NCBI RefSeq assembly: GCF_963169125.1
Contig: NC_084798.1
Span: 197,651,481 to 197,715,480 of the forward strand
Origin: Humulus lupulus
Lineage: Eukaryota > Streptophyta > Magnoliopsida > Rosales > Cannabaceae
Direction: 5' to 3'
Length of the DNA stretch: 64,000 nucleotides
Part shown: positions 11,340 to 23,076 of the stretch, piece by piece
How positions within the stretch are numbered: position 1 is the first letter of the stretch
Layout: each line of letters opens with the position of its first letter
Notes under the pieces: generated by a model
Database searches by the model: none
Told to the model about the DNA's origin: nothing
The model's input: only the letters and a program-made list of their open reading frames with translations
Translations under genes and position numbers: made by a program

Positions 11340-12132
11340 TAAACTCCTTGAAATTGTTCTCACATCTATCTGTCCATATATATTTGGTCTTCTTACGCGT
11401 GAGCTCAGTCAATGGTTTGGCTATTTTGGAGAATCCCTCAATGAAATGCTAATAGTACCCTGCTAATTCCAAGAAGCTTCTAACCTCTGGTACACTGCTC
11501 GGTCTTGGCTAGTCTCTCACTGCCTCATTCTTGGTCAGGTCCACTAGAATCCCCTCCTTACTCACGATGTGGCCCAGAAATGTTACTTGGGGTGACCAGA
11601 ACTCACATTTACTGAACTTAGCATATAGCCTATGCTCCAAATGAAGATGATGCTCGTGCTTTGTCTCTGATTGGGAGTACACCAATATATCACTGATGAA
11701 TACAATCATAAACTTATCCAAATAATCTATGAAGACCTTATTCATTAAATCCATGAAGGCTGCTAGGACATTGGTTAATCCAAAGGACATGACCAGGAAT
11801 TCATAATGTCCATTCCGCGTACAGAATGCAGTCTTTGGTATGTCCTCCTCCTTAATCCTTAACTAGTGGTAGCCAGACCGAACATCAATCTTAGAGAACA
11901 CCGTCTTCCCTTGTAGCTGGTCAAACAAGTCATTGATCATGGGCAGTGGATACTTATTCTTAATAGTCAACTTATTCAGCTCTCTATAATCGATGCACAT
12001 TCTTAAGGACCCATCTTTCTTCTTGATGAACAACACTGGAGCACCCCATGGCAAAAATTTGGGTCTAATGAATTCTAAATCTAGTAATTCATGCAACTGA
12101 ATCTTCAGTTCCTTTAACTCTGCTAGAGCCAT
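11340..12132 (-). pseudogene. G1 reverse transcriptase, degenerate
   Basis: Two frames carry the RT: 11863-12132 (fingers region, with [12 protein letters not shown] and [11 protein letters not shown]) and 11509-11790 (palm and connection, with [10 protein letters not shown]). The catalytic box, expected as F-[IV]-D-D, reads F-I-S-D here (codons at 11689-11700), so an active-site aspartate is lost. A frameshift between about 11790 and 11863 and further stops near 11500 break it. The C-terminal part near 11400-11500 is only weakly recognisable. Confidence 0.85.
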
Positions 12133-12582
12133 TCTATAAGGTGTCCTTGATACTAGCTTTACTCCTGGTGTGGTTGCAATCCTGGCAGGTCTGTTGGAAA
12201 TACTTCAGGGAACTCACACACCAACCTAGACTCACCCGGTCCAACCGAAACGACCTTAGAGGTATCCACTATGTTTGCTAGGAATCCCATGCAACCTTCT
12301 TGCAATAGGTCTCTAGCCTTAATTGTAGAGATCATAGGTACTCGTAGTCAACTCATTGTCCCTACAAACACAAAGGGTTCCTCTCCTTCAGGCTCAAAAG
12401 TCACCATCCTACATTTGTAGTCTATCGTCGCCTCGTACTTTGACAACCAGTCAATCCCCATAATCATATCAAAGTCGTCCATCGCTAGTTCATTTAGATT
12501 CACTTACAACACCCTACTGTCTATCTCCACTGGTAATGCTCTAACCCACCTCCTAGAGACTACCAATTCCCTGGTTGACAAC
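12133..12582 (-). pseudogene. G1 protease to RT linker, degenerate
   Basis: On the minus strand this piece corresponds to the later part of the Gypsy retropepsin and its link to RT, without an intact frame. It ends where the LTR of element C begins at 12583. The start of the same protease is found beyond C at 36543-36751. Confidence 0.6.
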
Positions 12583-13004
12583 TGTAGCGTCTCAGAATTT
12601 TACTTAACTAGATAATAGTAGTATTAGCTAGTAGTAGCTTGTAGTATTTTAGTTTTTGTGGATATTGGTTCAAGCCGGGATTTAGTTTGAAACTCATAGC
12701 AACAGTTATAGATTTTATAAGTTTAACCTAGAGTTTATAAATATTAATTATAACTTAAGGTTTGATTAGTATAGTTGGTCCTAGAAATAATATTTATTAT
12801 AACCTAAGGTTTAGATAGAATTATTAAGAGCATGACACTTTTCACATGCATGTTTATTAAGGATTTAAGCATTTTGGATGAATAAATTAATAAAGGATAA
12901 ATCTAGAAGCTCTAGAACCTTCTAGCAACTGTTAGGATCACATTTCACTCAGCCAAAGTTGTTTAAACAAATTCAAAATGTGCTGAAAGAGTGCAAAAAT
13001 GTGT

Positions 13005-13160
13005 TTGATATATCAACATATGCCGATATATTGCAGCTATAGGGGTCGATATGTCGCCTACGGAAGATACGGAAAACACGTCAACTTCGCACGAACGAAA
13101 CCACGGAGGCTCGGGACTACGGAGGAGGCGATATATCGCCTATAGGGGGTGATATATCAG
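13005..13160. repeat. Cluster of GATATATC-type palindromes in the U3 of C
   Basis: TTGATATATCAA (13005-13016) and AGGCGATATATCGCCT (13126-13141) are perfect palindromes, and three weaker relatives lie between and after them. The cluster is 185-340 bp upstream of the TATA box. It recurs at about 22559-22715 in the 3' LTR and in reverse at about 16665-16825 in the solo LTR. Confidence 0.7.
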
Positions 13161-13344
13161 CTCCACACTCATATTTTGAAAGTCCATGGAATCTGAGCTA
13201 GAAACAACCCTCAACCACATGGACTTTCTCTTGAATGTTTTTGACCAAGTTCTGGGCATCTGTTGAACCAAAAATTCAAATCTTTTCAATTTATATTCAT
13301 TTATTTATTCATTTTAAAAAGGGTTAGTTTCACTCCTTAAACTT

Positions 13345-13352
13345 TATAAATA
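13345..13352 (+). promoter_or_regulatory. TATA box of the C 5' LTR
   Basis: TATAAATA in the context CTTTATAAATAGGACC. The same sequence occurs in the 3' LTR at 22899-22906 and, in reverse, in the solo LTR at 16476-16483. This conservation in three copies supports its use as the core promoter. Confidence 0.7.
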
Positions 13353-14562
13353 GGACCTAGTACTTAGCCATTTCACTCATCATTCAAGCATTCATCAGAG
13401 CATCCAAGCTACTAAGATTACTCTAGAGAGAAAACACTTGGGTTTTGGGTTAAAAGCTTTTCCATTCTAATCTTTTCTAAACACTTGGGAAGTAAGATAG
13501 AGTCATATTTCGGTATCGAGGTGTAAACCAAAGTTCTAGTTCATCCAAGGTATTCTTATCCTCAAGTTTAAATCCATTATAGTTCTTTTGTTTTATTCTT
13601 CCATTTTTCTTTTAGATCCTAACTCATTGTTATGACTTTTGGTTAGGTGTTTAAGTTCCTTGAAACATTAAGGTTTTCGGTAAGTTTCTACTTTGATGGT
13701 TTAGTTCTCTTTTTCATCTCTTTTCCTTTAGAAACTCATGTTCTTACTGTTGGTTTTAGGAGTGTTCCAAACTCGTTCTTGTCTCCATATCCCATTATTT
13801 TGTAAGGAAAATAAGTTAGATTATATGTTTTTATATGATATGTTATGATATGTTTTATGCTATGATATGATATGTGATATGATATATGTTTTGTAGTCAC
13901 TTGGGTATATGATTTGCTTAGATAGCAAACCCCAAGAATTTTTATCATTATCGTGGTTTAGAGTTATGATTTGCCCTACCTCGATTAGTAGACTGAAGAC
14001 CTAGATGGGTTATCATATACTATTTTGTGATCTAACCTACCTCGATTAGTAGACTGAGGACCTATATGGTTTTATCACATGCTACGGTAATGAGTTAATG
14101 GCCATTAATATTGTAGTCCTATATGATATACGCTTTATGTCATATGTTTTATGATATATGTTTTTCTAGATTTTCCTTGCTGGGCATTAGACTCATTCCT
14201 TTTATTTTAGATTGTGCAGGAAAATGAACTAGGAAGGCGGGGCAAATTCGTGGCAGCTTGGCATGTGTATTACGGATGGACTAATTGAACGGACTGCTGG
14301 AAAATCGAGGATGACGTTGTTTTCAAGTCTTTTAATTTATGTTTTATGTATTTCCGCACTTAGTATTTAAACAATTGATTAAAGTTTATGTTTTCATGTT
14401 TTATGTACTATACAATGGGTACCCGTACCTTATTTTGTATTTCGTACAGTATTTTAGATTTAAATAAATTTATGTTATTTCTTATGTATGTAATCTAAAA
14501 TAGTAGCTATGTTTAGTAGTTTTTAATGGTCCAAGGTCTAGAATTAGTCGGGGCATTACAGT

Positions 14563-14575
14563 TGGTATCAGAGCC
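14563..14575 (+). other. Primer binding site of C, initiator tRNA-Met type
   Basis: TGGTATCAGAGCC lies two bases after the 5' LTR end. This is the classic match to the 3' end of plant initiator methionine tRNA, used to prime minus-strand DNA synthesis. It marks the right end of the LTR with confidence. Confidence 0.9.
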
Positions 14576-14691
14576 ACAGTTCATATGTATGAAGTTCTCC
14601 TTGATACACACGCACAAGCTTCGGATCTAACTTCCAATGTAAGTGTTTATGTTATTAGCTAACGTTTTAGTCATTATGTTTTTAGTTAAGA

Positions 14692-15165
14692 ATGGATGGA
14701 GCCTTGACTTATCATGATATCCGAGCCATTAAGGCATTGAAAAGGATTAGAGAGCCAAGGAATACAATAGGAGTGCTAGAAAGAATCACTCAGAGATTGA
14801 TCTTATTTCACAAGGAGATAGTTCACCTTTAAACTATTAAGCAAATTATTATGAGAGCTACGGAACAATATATCCTAGTAATTAGGCTTTTTAAGGATTT
14901 TCCTTCTGTAATTTCAACATTAGAAGAATTATGGGAGACAATAGATGTTGAAGATGATTTACCGGTAGCCATGAGATATTATTTTCTCATATTTAGTTTC
15001 ACCTCTAAGTTTGAATTTCAATTCACTAATGATCAAAAGCATAACATTTTCATGAATCTTCCTCGATGTAGTTTTGAGGCTCAAGATAATGATGATTATG
15101 AAGAAATAGATGATGATGATGATATGTTAGATGAAGGGTCAGATGTAGAAGATCATGATTTTTAG
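14692..15165 (+). pseudogene. Leader ORF of C, upstream of gag, unknown function
   Basis: An ATG at 14692 opens a frame of 157 codons that ends with TAG at 15163-15165. A TAA at 14830-14832 interrupts it after 46 codons; the second part can restart at ATG 14851 (104 codons). The predicted protein starts with a basic, helical-looking stretch and ends with a strongly acidic tail of Asp/Glu (from about 15090), including a run of five Asp. I recognise no domain. It lies between the primer binding site and gag, where extra ORFs are known in some plant Gypsy lineages. It stops 6 bp before the target site of the solo LTR at 15177. Confidence 0.45.
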
Positions 15166-15176
15166 ATTTACCCTAG

Positions 15177-17243
15177 TGTAATGACCCAACTATTTCAAAG
15201 ACCTCAGACCATTAAAATCTACTAAGACATAGCTACTAATTTTGAGTACATACATAAGAAATAATATAACTTTATTCAAAACCAAAAATATTGTACAAAA
15301 TACAAAATAAAGTATGAAATATAAAATGTGGTATAGGATCCCATTGTTATAAAACGAAAAACATAAACTTTAACTGTTTAAATACTAAATGCGGAAATAC
15401 ACCAAAACATAATTTTAAAAGACTTAAAAATAACGTCATCCTCGATCTTCACGCATTCCATTCAATCCATTCATCCTCAACACACATTCCAAGCTGCCAC
15501 GAATCCTTCCCGCCTTCCATGTTCATTTACCTGCATCATGCTAAAAATAAAGGAATGAGCCTATTGCCCAACAAGGAAAATCTACTAACACATAAATCAT
15601 AAACATAAGACTATATCATAAACATATACTATATAACATATGACTATAAAAACGTATATCATATAGGACTATAATATTAATGGCCACTAACTCATTAACA
15701 TGGTATGTGATAAAACCATCTAGGTCCTCTGTCTACTAATCAAGGTAGGTTAGATCAGACTATAGTATATGACAACCCATCTAGGTCCTCTGTCTACTAG
15801 TCGAGGTAGGGTAAATCATAATTCTAATCCATGAAAATGATAAAAATTCTTGGGGCTTGCTAATTAAGCAAGTCATATGCCCAAACGACTACAATATAAA
15901 TGCTTGGGGCTTGCTATCTAAGCAAGTCATATGCCCAAGGACTACAAAACATAATTTTACATATTCATATTATAGCATAAAACATAACATAACATAAACA
16001 TATAAACACATATAATCTAACCTACTTTCCTTACCAAAAACCGGGATATGAAGACAGGAACGGGATTTGGAACACTCCTAAAACCAACAGTAAAACCACG
16101 AGTTTCTAAAGAAAGGAGATGAAAAAGAGAACTAAACCATCTAAGAAGAAACTTATCGAAAACCTTAAGTTTCAAGAAACTTAAACACGTAACCAAGAAT
16201 CATAAACAAGAGTTAGGATCTGAAAGAAAATAAAAGAAAACTAAAGAACTATGAAAAACTGAACTGAAGGATAAGAATACCTTGGTTGAACTAGAACCCG
16301 ATCTACACCTCGATATCGAAATAACACTCTATCTTACTTCCCAAGTGTTTAGAAAAGCTTAGAATGATAAAGCTTTTAACCCAAAACCCAAGTGTTTCTC
16401 TCTATAGTAACCTTAGCAGCTTGGAGGCTCTGAAGAATGCTTGAAGAATGAAGAAAATGGCTAAGTACTAGGTCCTATTTATAGAGTTTAAGGAGTGAAA
16501 CTAACCCTTTTAATTTGAATAAATAAATGAATATAAAATTAAAAAGATTTGAATTTTCGTTCAAAAGATGCTTAGAACTCGATCAAAATCGTTCAAGAGC
16601 AGGTCCAAGTGGTTAAGGCTAATTTCAAATTTAAAAATCCCAATCTTTCAAAATAAATGCACCAGGGGAGATATATCGCCTACCCTAGGCGATATATCAC
16701 CTAGACCATTTTCCTGAGCCCCGTTCGTTCGTTCGTGCAAAGTCGACGTGTTTTCCGTATCTTCCGTAGCGATATATCGGCCCCTATAGCTGCGATATAT
16801 CGACATACGTTGATATATCAAACACGTATTTTCACTTTTTCAACATATTTTGAATTGATAAAACAGCTTTGACTATGTCAAAACGTTATCCTAACAGCTG
16901 CTGGAAGGTTCTAGAGCTTCTAGATCTTTCTTTTAATTAAAATATTCATCAAAATACTTAACTCCTTAATAAACATGATTATGACAAGTGTCACATCCTT
17001 AATAATTCTATCTAAACCTTAGGTTATAATAAATAATATTTCTAGGACCAACAATATTAATCAAACCTTATGTTATAATTAATATTTCTAAACTATAGGT
17101 TAAACTTATAAAATCCATATCTGTTGCTATGAGTTTCCAACTAAGTCCTGGCTTGAACCAAAATCCACGGAAACTAACCTACTACAGGCTACTACTAGCT
17201 ACTACTACTACTATCTAGCTAAGTAAAATTCTGGGACACTACA
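15177..17243 (-). mobile_element. Solo LTR of the C family, inserted in reverse in C
   Basis: It runs from TGTAATGACCC to GGGACACTACA, is 2067 bp long, and is flanked by a perfect target duplication CCTAG (15172-15176 and 17244-17248). On the minus strand it aligns along its whole length with the LTRs of C, including the TATA box (16476-16483) and the palindrome cluster. Because it is inverted relative to C it could form a large hairpin with either LTR. No coding capacity. Confidence 0.9.
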
Positions 17244-17248
17244 CCTAG

Positions 17249-17792
17249 TTATTTTTAGTTTAGTTTAGTTTATTTATTTCTTTATTTATTTATTTTTTTC
17301 ATTTATGATTGTACTTAGTGAACTCTTTTTCCAAATGAATAAAGTTGTTATTTTTTTAATGACATGTATGAGTTTAATTTTTTCTACAATCATAATAAAT
17401 TTAGAATAAATAAATAATGACTGAGTTTAGTGAGGGTGGATACAAATCAATGGACCAGATTCTGTATTGAGAGTTTAGGGGGCCATAGTACTGGGAACGA
17501 TTTTACTAATCCCAGCCCACCCTCAATATGGTTAACTTTGGAACAACAACGAGTTTCGAGCCTGAGAATTAAGTCATATAGGATGGTTTAAAACAAACTT
17601 AGAAAATAATAAAGATGGCTAAATTTTCTAAGTATAGAAACACACCCTAATTATAAAGAAGGCTTACATAATTTTTCATGAGAAATCATACTGATAGGTC
17701 CGAGTTATGTCTGCTTAGACTAAGTTTTTCCTTAGAACCTATTAGGGGTAAATTCTAACATGTTTTTCTCGACTGTTAGAACTTTACTGAAG
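17249..17792 (+). other. Rest of the C leader, no gene
   Basis: A run of TTTAG/TTTAT repeats (about 17256-17310) is followed by AT-rich leader sequence. No open frame is found before the gag start. It continues the leader interrupted by the solo LTR. Confidence 0.6.
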
Positions 17793-19060
17793 ATGTCGCT
17801 TAAAAGGTCTTCACGCTCAGCCGGCAATGCCTCCAGCGCCGCCAATGATACTCATGAAGCCCCTCCAGTTCGAAGAAGGGGAACGCGTGCTACCAATGCT
17901 GCTGCCAACAGAAATGCATTGCCGCCTCCGATTGAAAACACCGCTGAAATTATCCAATTACGACAACAAGTGGAAGAATTGATGCAGCAGCAACAACAAC
18001 ATACTCAGCCGCAGCCTCAAACTCAGCCCCATCCTCAGCCGCAACCGCAGCCTCAGCCAGCGGCTCAAGCGCCCCAGTAAGTAGGTCCATATGGGGGATG
18101 GTCGATAGCGAACTATGCGCCTTATCCAGCTCAGTACGTAGAGCCAATCTATGAACGTTTCTATAAGCATCACGCTCCAAACTTTGAAGGGACAACTGAC
18201 CCCTTCGAGGCGAAAGAATGGCTCGGGAAAGTAGAGTCGATACCTACACACATGAACCTCGGCAATACGGACTGCATATCCTGCGTTTCTTCTCTTCTGA
18301 AAAGGATGCTAGAATCTGGTGGGATTTGGTACAGCAAACTCATGATGTCGCCACCATGACTTAGACTAGATTTGTGGAGCTATTTCACAAAAAGTATTAC
18401 AACTCGGCAGTCATCGTTACAAGGGTAGAAGAATTTGCCAGTGTGAAGAAAGGAAATTTGACGGTAGTTGAGCACGCTCGAAAGTTCGATCGACTAGCCA
18501 AGTTCGTGCCAGAGTTGGTCCCAATTGACTTCTTGAGGGTCACCAAGTTCACTAGGGGACTTAGACCAAAGATTAAGCTAGGAGTCAAGCTAGCAAACCA
18601 TGGAACCACTTCTTACGTCGATGCTCTAGAAATGGTTATAGAGGTGGAAAGGCTTCAATCAAATGTTAGTAAGGAGGAGGCCAACAATTCTGAACCTAAG
18701 CAGCAGAATCAGATGCAGAATGGTCGGAACCACAACAACAACCACCAGCATAACAATAATGGGAAGCATCCTGATAGTAAGTAGGCTGATGCTGACAAAA
18801 GAGCACGGAATAACAATGGAAATAATAGGTTGGGTTATGTAGAATACCTTCAATGCTCCAAATGCCAGAAAAGACATCATGGGGAGTGTCGTACGAACAC
18901 CAAAGGTTGTTACAATTGTGGCTAGGAAGGTCATCGGAAGAGGGAATGTCCACAACTCAAGCAAGAAGAAAAGAAGGACAACAAGATTGTTCAGCCAGAG
19001 TCTTTGCCTTGACCCAGGGAAAAGTCGAAGCTAGTAAAAAAGTGGTCACAGGTTAGATTC
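17793..19060 (+). pseudogene. C gag, degenerate
   Basis: The start chosen is the ATG at 17793 (MSLKRSSRSAG); an in-frame ATG at 17760 is an alternative. A Gln/Pro-rich repeat (about 17980-18075) is followed by a stop at 18078-18080. The retrotransposon gag domain continues in other frames: 18374-18784 holds the core (LTVVEHARKFDRLAKF, VTKFTRGLRPKIK). Two zinc knuckles at about 18850-18955 (CSKCQKRHHGEC and CYNCG.EGHRKREC) are recognisable, but a TAG falls inside the second. Gag would form the virus-like particle and bind RNA. Nonsense and frameshift changes rule out a full product. Confidence 0.8.
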
Positions 19061-19069
19061 TAATCCTCA

Positions 19070-19713
19070 ATTAATATATGTTCAATATTAGTTGATTTAG
19101 GAGCAACCCACTCGTATATCTCGTTAGGAATGATAGAGAAATTAAAAAAACCTTGTGAAAGATTTAGAACTAGGTTTGTGATAGAATTGCCTTCGAGCGA
19201 AGTAGTCCTATCATCACGAATAGTACGAGGGGTATCGATCAAAATCGAGGACATAGAACTAGAAGGAGACTTGATAGAGCTAGAGATCAAGGACTTCGAT
19301 GTAATACTAAGCATGGATTGGCTAGCAAGTCATGGCACAACCATTGAGTGTAGACACAAGCAAGTGATGTTCGAAACTTCTGACGGTCAGAAACTATGCT
19401 TTATGGGAAAGGTTTCAGGACTACAGACACAGCTTATCTCATCTCTCAAAGCTCAAAGGATGATAAAGAAATGATGTCACACATTCTTAGCCAGCGTTAC
19501 GGATGTGGTATAGGAAACACCACTAAAGGTTGGAGACGTCCGCATTATAAAGGAATTTCCAAAGATATTTCCTAATGACTTACCAGGGTTACCCCCTACT
19601 CGGGAAATTGACTTCACAATCGAACTAGCACCAGGTACTGAGCCTATCTCTAAGGCACCATACCGGATGGCACCTACCAAACTCAAGGAGTTGAAAACGT
19701 AGTTACAAGAACT
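19070..19713 (+). pseudogene. C protease and start of RT, degenerate
   Basis: The retropepsin site at about 19091-19108 reads V-D-L-G-A-T, with the usual Ser replaced by Leu; its frame continues at 19130-19474 with the DVILSMDWLASHG segment. After a stop at 19474 the PR-RT linker (LPPTREIDFTIELAPG) is recognisable up to about 19710. There the RT core is lost: sequence jumps from the fingers start to the end of the GLTNAPATF motif near 19714, a deletion of roughly 100 residues judged from relatives in this window. Confidence 0.8.
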
Positions 19714-20980
19714 CCAGCCACATTTATGGATTTAACAAATCAGGTCTTCAAGGATTACTTGGACAAATTCATCGTAGTGTTCATTGACGATATTTTGGTG
19801 TACTCCAAGGACGAGATTGAGCACGAGGAACATTTACGAGTGACCATGCTGCGACTAAAGAAGATCAACTTTACGCCAAGTTCAAGAAGTGAAAATTTTG
19901 GCTTTCGCATGTAGCGTTCCTCGGCCACATAGTATCCAAGGACAGAGTTGTTGTAGACCCATCTAAGGTAGAGGCTATGAAGGATTGGCCAAGACCTAAG
20001 AATGCGTCAGAGTTTAGAAGTTTTATCGGGTTAGCAGGCTATTATCGGAGATTTGAAGAAGGCTTTTCTAAGATAGCCACTCCACTTACCAACCTGACCC
20101 AGAAACAGCAGAAGTTCAACTAGATAGATAAGTGTGAAGAGAGCTCCAGTTGCTCAAGGATAAGTTATGCTCAGCACCATTACTTTGTGTACCGAAACCC
20201 AACAACAAGTTCGTAGTATATTGTGACGTGTCAAAGCAACGTTTGGGTTGTGTGCTGATGCAAAATGACAAAGTAATAGCCTACGCCTCAAGGCAACTGA
20301 AGGAATACGAGCAACGCTATCCAACGCATGATATGGAGTTGGCAGCAGTGGTCTTTGCATTAAAAATCTGGCGCCACTATCTTTATGGAGAACGGTGTGA
20401 GATTTATACGGACCACAAGAGCTTAAAGTATTTCTTCACACAGAAGGAGCTCAACATGAGGCAGCGCAGGTGGTTAGAATTTGTGAAGGATTATGACTTC
20501 GAAATCCTATACCACCCAGGAAAAGCAAACGTAGTTCCTGATGCGCTAAGCAGAAAGAGTTACGGGAATTTACCAGCAATATCCAAAATAGAAAAGCCGC
20601 TTCAGCAAGAGTTAATTAATGCCGGAATAGAAGTATTCATTGGTCAACTGGCTAACTTGTCCATCCAGTCAAATTTGTTAGAAGATATACGGATCAGGCA
20701 AGGACATGATGACACATTAGTGGAACATATGGATGAAGTTAAAGAAGGCAAGGCCATAGAGTTCTCTATATCAGGACAGGGGTTCTTGAGATATAAAGGT
20801 CGGGTATGTGTGTCGAATGACTATGGAATTAAGATGAAGATTTTAGAAGAGGCACACAATACTCCATACTCAGTTCACCCAGGGTCGGCCAAGATGACTC
20901 ACAACCTTAAAGCATTGTATTGGTGGCCAGGAATGAAGAAAGACGTAGTCGAATATGTGTCTAAATGCTTAGTATGCTAG
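19714..20980 (+). pseudogene. C truncated RT, RNase H and integrase zinc domain
   Basis: The RT remnant at 19726-19914 includes the catalytic box FIDDILVYS and ends in a frameshift. The thumb region (19915-20150) is shifted. A 276-residue frame at 20150-20980 then carries a good RNase H domain ([49 protein letters not shown]) and the HHCC zinc-binding start of integrase ([14 protein letters not shown] ... CLVC). A TAG at 20978-20980 ends it. Proteins of this type copy the RNA genome and remove RNA from the hybrid. Confidence 0.85.
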
Positions 20981-22126
20981 CAAGTGAAAGCAGAACACCA
21001 GCGGCCTGCAGGCTTATTGCAACCGCTTAGCATTCTAGAATGGAAGTGGGAAGACATATCCATGGACTTCGTGACAGGATTACCACGAACAAACAAGTAG
21101 GACGACTCAACTTGGGTAGTAGTAGATAGACTAACCAAGTCAACTCACTTCTTGCCTGTCAAGACTACGTACACAGCAGACCAGTATGCATACATTTATG
21201 TTCAGGAAATAGTACGACTGCATGGAATCCCTAAGACCATAGTATTCGATAGAGGATCGGTGTTTACATCTAGATTTTGGGGAAGCTTGTAGCAAGCCAT
21301 GGGTACCAAGTTAAGTCTTAGTATGACATTTCATCCCCAGACCGATGGTCAGCCCGAGCGTACCATACATATTTTAAAAGATATGTTGCGCGCTTTTGTA
21401 CTAGACTTCGGAGGATCGTGGAGTAAGTATTTGCCACTAATAGAATTCTCCTACAACAATAGCTACCATTCAACGATCGGGATGGCACCCTATGAGTTAC
21501 TTTATGGAAGAAGGTGTCAATCACCGTTACATTGGGATGAGGTAGGAGAAAGGCAACTTCTTAGACCTGAAGCTGTTAGAGAGGCTCAAGATGTAGTAGA
21601 GCTGATTAGAAAGCATATGCTCGCTGCTCAGAGCCGACAGAAAAGTTATGCGGATGCCAAACGGCGTGATGTAGAATTCAAAGTCGGAGATCAAGTCTTC
21701 TTAAAGATCTCTCCTAAGAAAGGTGTGAAGCGGTTTGGGAAGAAAGGCAATCTTAGTCCCCGATTTATAGGTCCTTTTGAGATATTGGACAAGGTGGGAA
21801 CAGTTGCATATAGATTAGCCCTACCGCCACCTCTAGCAGATAGCCACAACGTATTTCACATCTCGATGCAGCGTAGATATGTGTTAGACTCATCTCACAT
21901 CCTCAAGTATGATACGATAACACTCCAGAAAGACTTGAGTTACGAGGAACGATCGGTTAGCATCCTAGATAGAGGGATGAAGGAATTACGGTCTAAGAGT
22001 ATTCCGATAGTCAAGGTCTATGGAGTAATAGTTTTGAACGGGAGGCAACGTGGGAGTTGGAGGGAGATATGTTGGCGCGGTATCCAGAATTGTTTGGTTA
22101 GTAAATTTCGGGGACGAAATTCTTTT
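20981..22126 (+). pseudogene. C integrase core and chromodomain, degenerate
   Basis: The first catalytic segment ([12 protein letters not shown] ... VVVDRLTK) lies at about 21050-21145 with an in-frame stop. The second (TIVFDRGSVF) has Phe for the usual Ser before the Asp. The 277-residue frame at 21299-22132 begins just after it with the third part (HPQTDGQPERTIHILKDMLR), including the Glu, then the SPRFIGPFEIL fold and the first half of a chromodomain (LSYEERSVSILDRG). A frameshift near 22020 destroys the chromodomain end. Confidence 0.85.
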
Positions 22127-22140
22127 AAGTAGGGGAGAAT
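22127..22140 (+). other. Polypurine tract of C
   Basis: AAGTAGGGGAGAAT lies directly before the 3' LTR start TGTAGTGTC at 22141. Confidence 0.75.
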
Positions 22141-23076
22141 TGTAGTGTCTTGAAATTTTACTTAACTAGATAGTAGTAGTAGTAGTAGTAGCTTGTAGTA
22201 TTTTAGTTTTCGTGGATATTGGCTCAAGCCGAGATTTAGTTAGACACTCATAGCAACTGTTATAGATTTTATAAGTTTAACCTATAGTTTAGAAATATTA
22301 ATTATAACTTAAGGTTTGATTAATATAGCTAGTCCTAGAAATATTATTTATTATAACATAAGGTTTAGATAGAATTATTAAGAGCATGGCACTTGTCACA
22401 TGCATGTTTATTAAGGATTTAAGCATTTTGGATGAATAATTTAATAAAGGATAAATCTAGAAGCTCTAGAACCTTCTAGCAGTTGTTAGGATCACGTTTT
22501 ACTCAGTCAAAATTATTTAAACAAATTCAAGATGTGCTGAAAGACTACAAAAACATGTTTGATATATCAATGTATGCTGATATATCGTAGCTATAGGGGT
22601 CGATATGTCGCCTACTAAAGATACGGAAAACATGTCGACTTCACAGGAACGAAACCACAGAGGCTCGGGAATACGGGGGAGGCGATATATCGCTTATAGG
22701 GGGCGATATATCAGCTCCACACTCATATTTTGAAAGTCCATGGAATCTGAGCTAGAAACAGGCCTCAACCACTTGGACTTGCTCTTGAACGGTTTTGATC
22801 GAGTTCTGGGCATCTATTGAACCAAAAATTCAAATCTTTTCAATTTATATTCATTTATTTATTCCTTTTTAAAGGGGTTAGTTTCACTCCTTGAACTTTA
22901 TAAATAGGACCTAGTACTTAGCCATTTCACTCATCATGCAAGCATTCATCAGAGCATCCAAGCTAATAAGATTACTCTAGAGAGAAAACACTTGGGTTTT
23001 AGGTTAAAATCTTTTCCAATCTAAGCTTTTTTAAACACTTGGGAAGTAAGATAGAGTGATATTTCGGTATCGAGGT
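22141..23076 (+). repeat. 3' LTR of C, left part
   Basis: This starts TGTAGTGTCTTGAAATTTT and follows the 5' LTR base for base with scattered changes, including a longer TAG trinucleotide run near 22170. It contains the TATA box (22899-22906) and the palindrome cluster. It is interrupted at 23077 by element D; GAGGT (23072-23076) is the left copy of the target duplication. Confidence 0.9.

Larger units (their letters stand above)
12583..14560 (+). repeat. 5' LTR of C (1978 bp)
   Basis: It begins TGTAGCGTCTCAGAATTTT and ends GGGGCATTACA, directly followed by the primer binding site. The 3' LTR totals about 1956 bp without the D insertion, and both differ at scattered positions, so C is clearly older than D. 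A cluster of AT-rich palindromes occupies 13005-13160. A TATA box is at 13345-13352, so U3 covers roughly the first 790 bases. A short frame at 13736-13948 is not a gene. Confidence 0.9.

Noticed and set aside
14563..14575. Initiator tRNA-like match as a tRNA gene
   Set aside because: Only the short 3' complement is present, next to an LTR end, which is a primer binding site; no cloverleaf can be formed. No full tRNA or rRNA gene was noticed elsewhere.
17958..18251. Minus-strand frames over the Gln/Pro repeat of C gag
   Set aside because: They are antisense shadows of the CAG/CCT repeat of gag and show no independent similarity.
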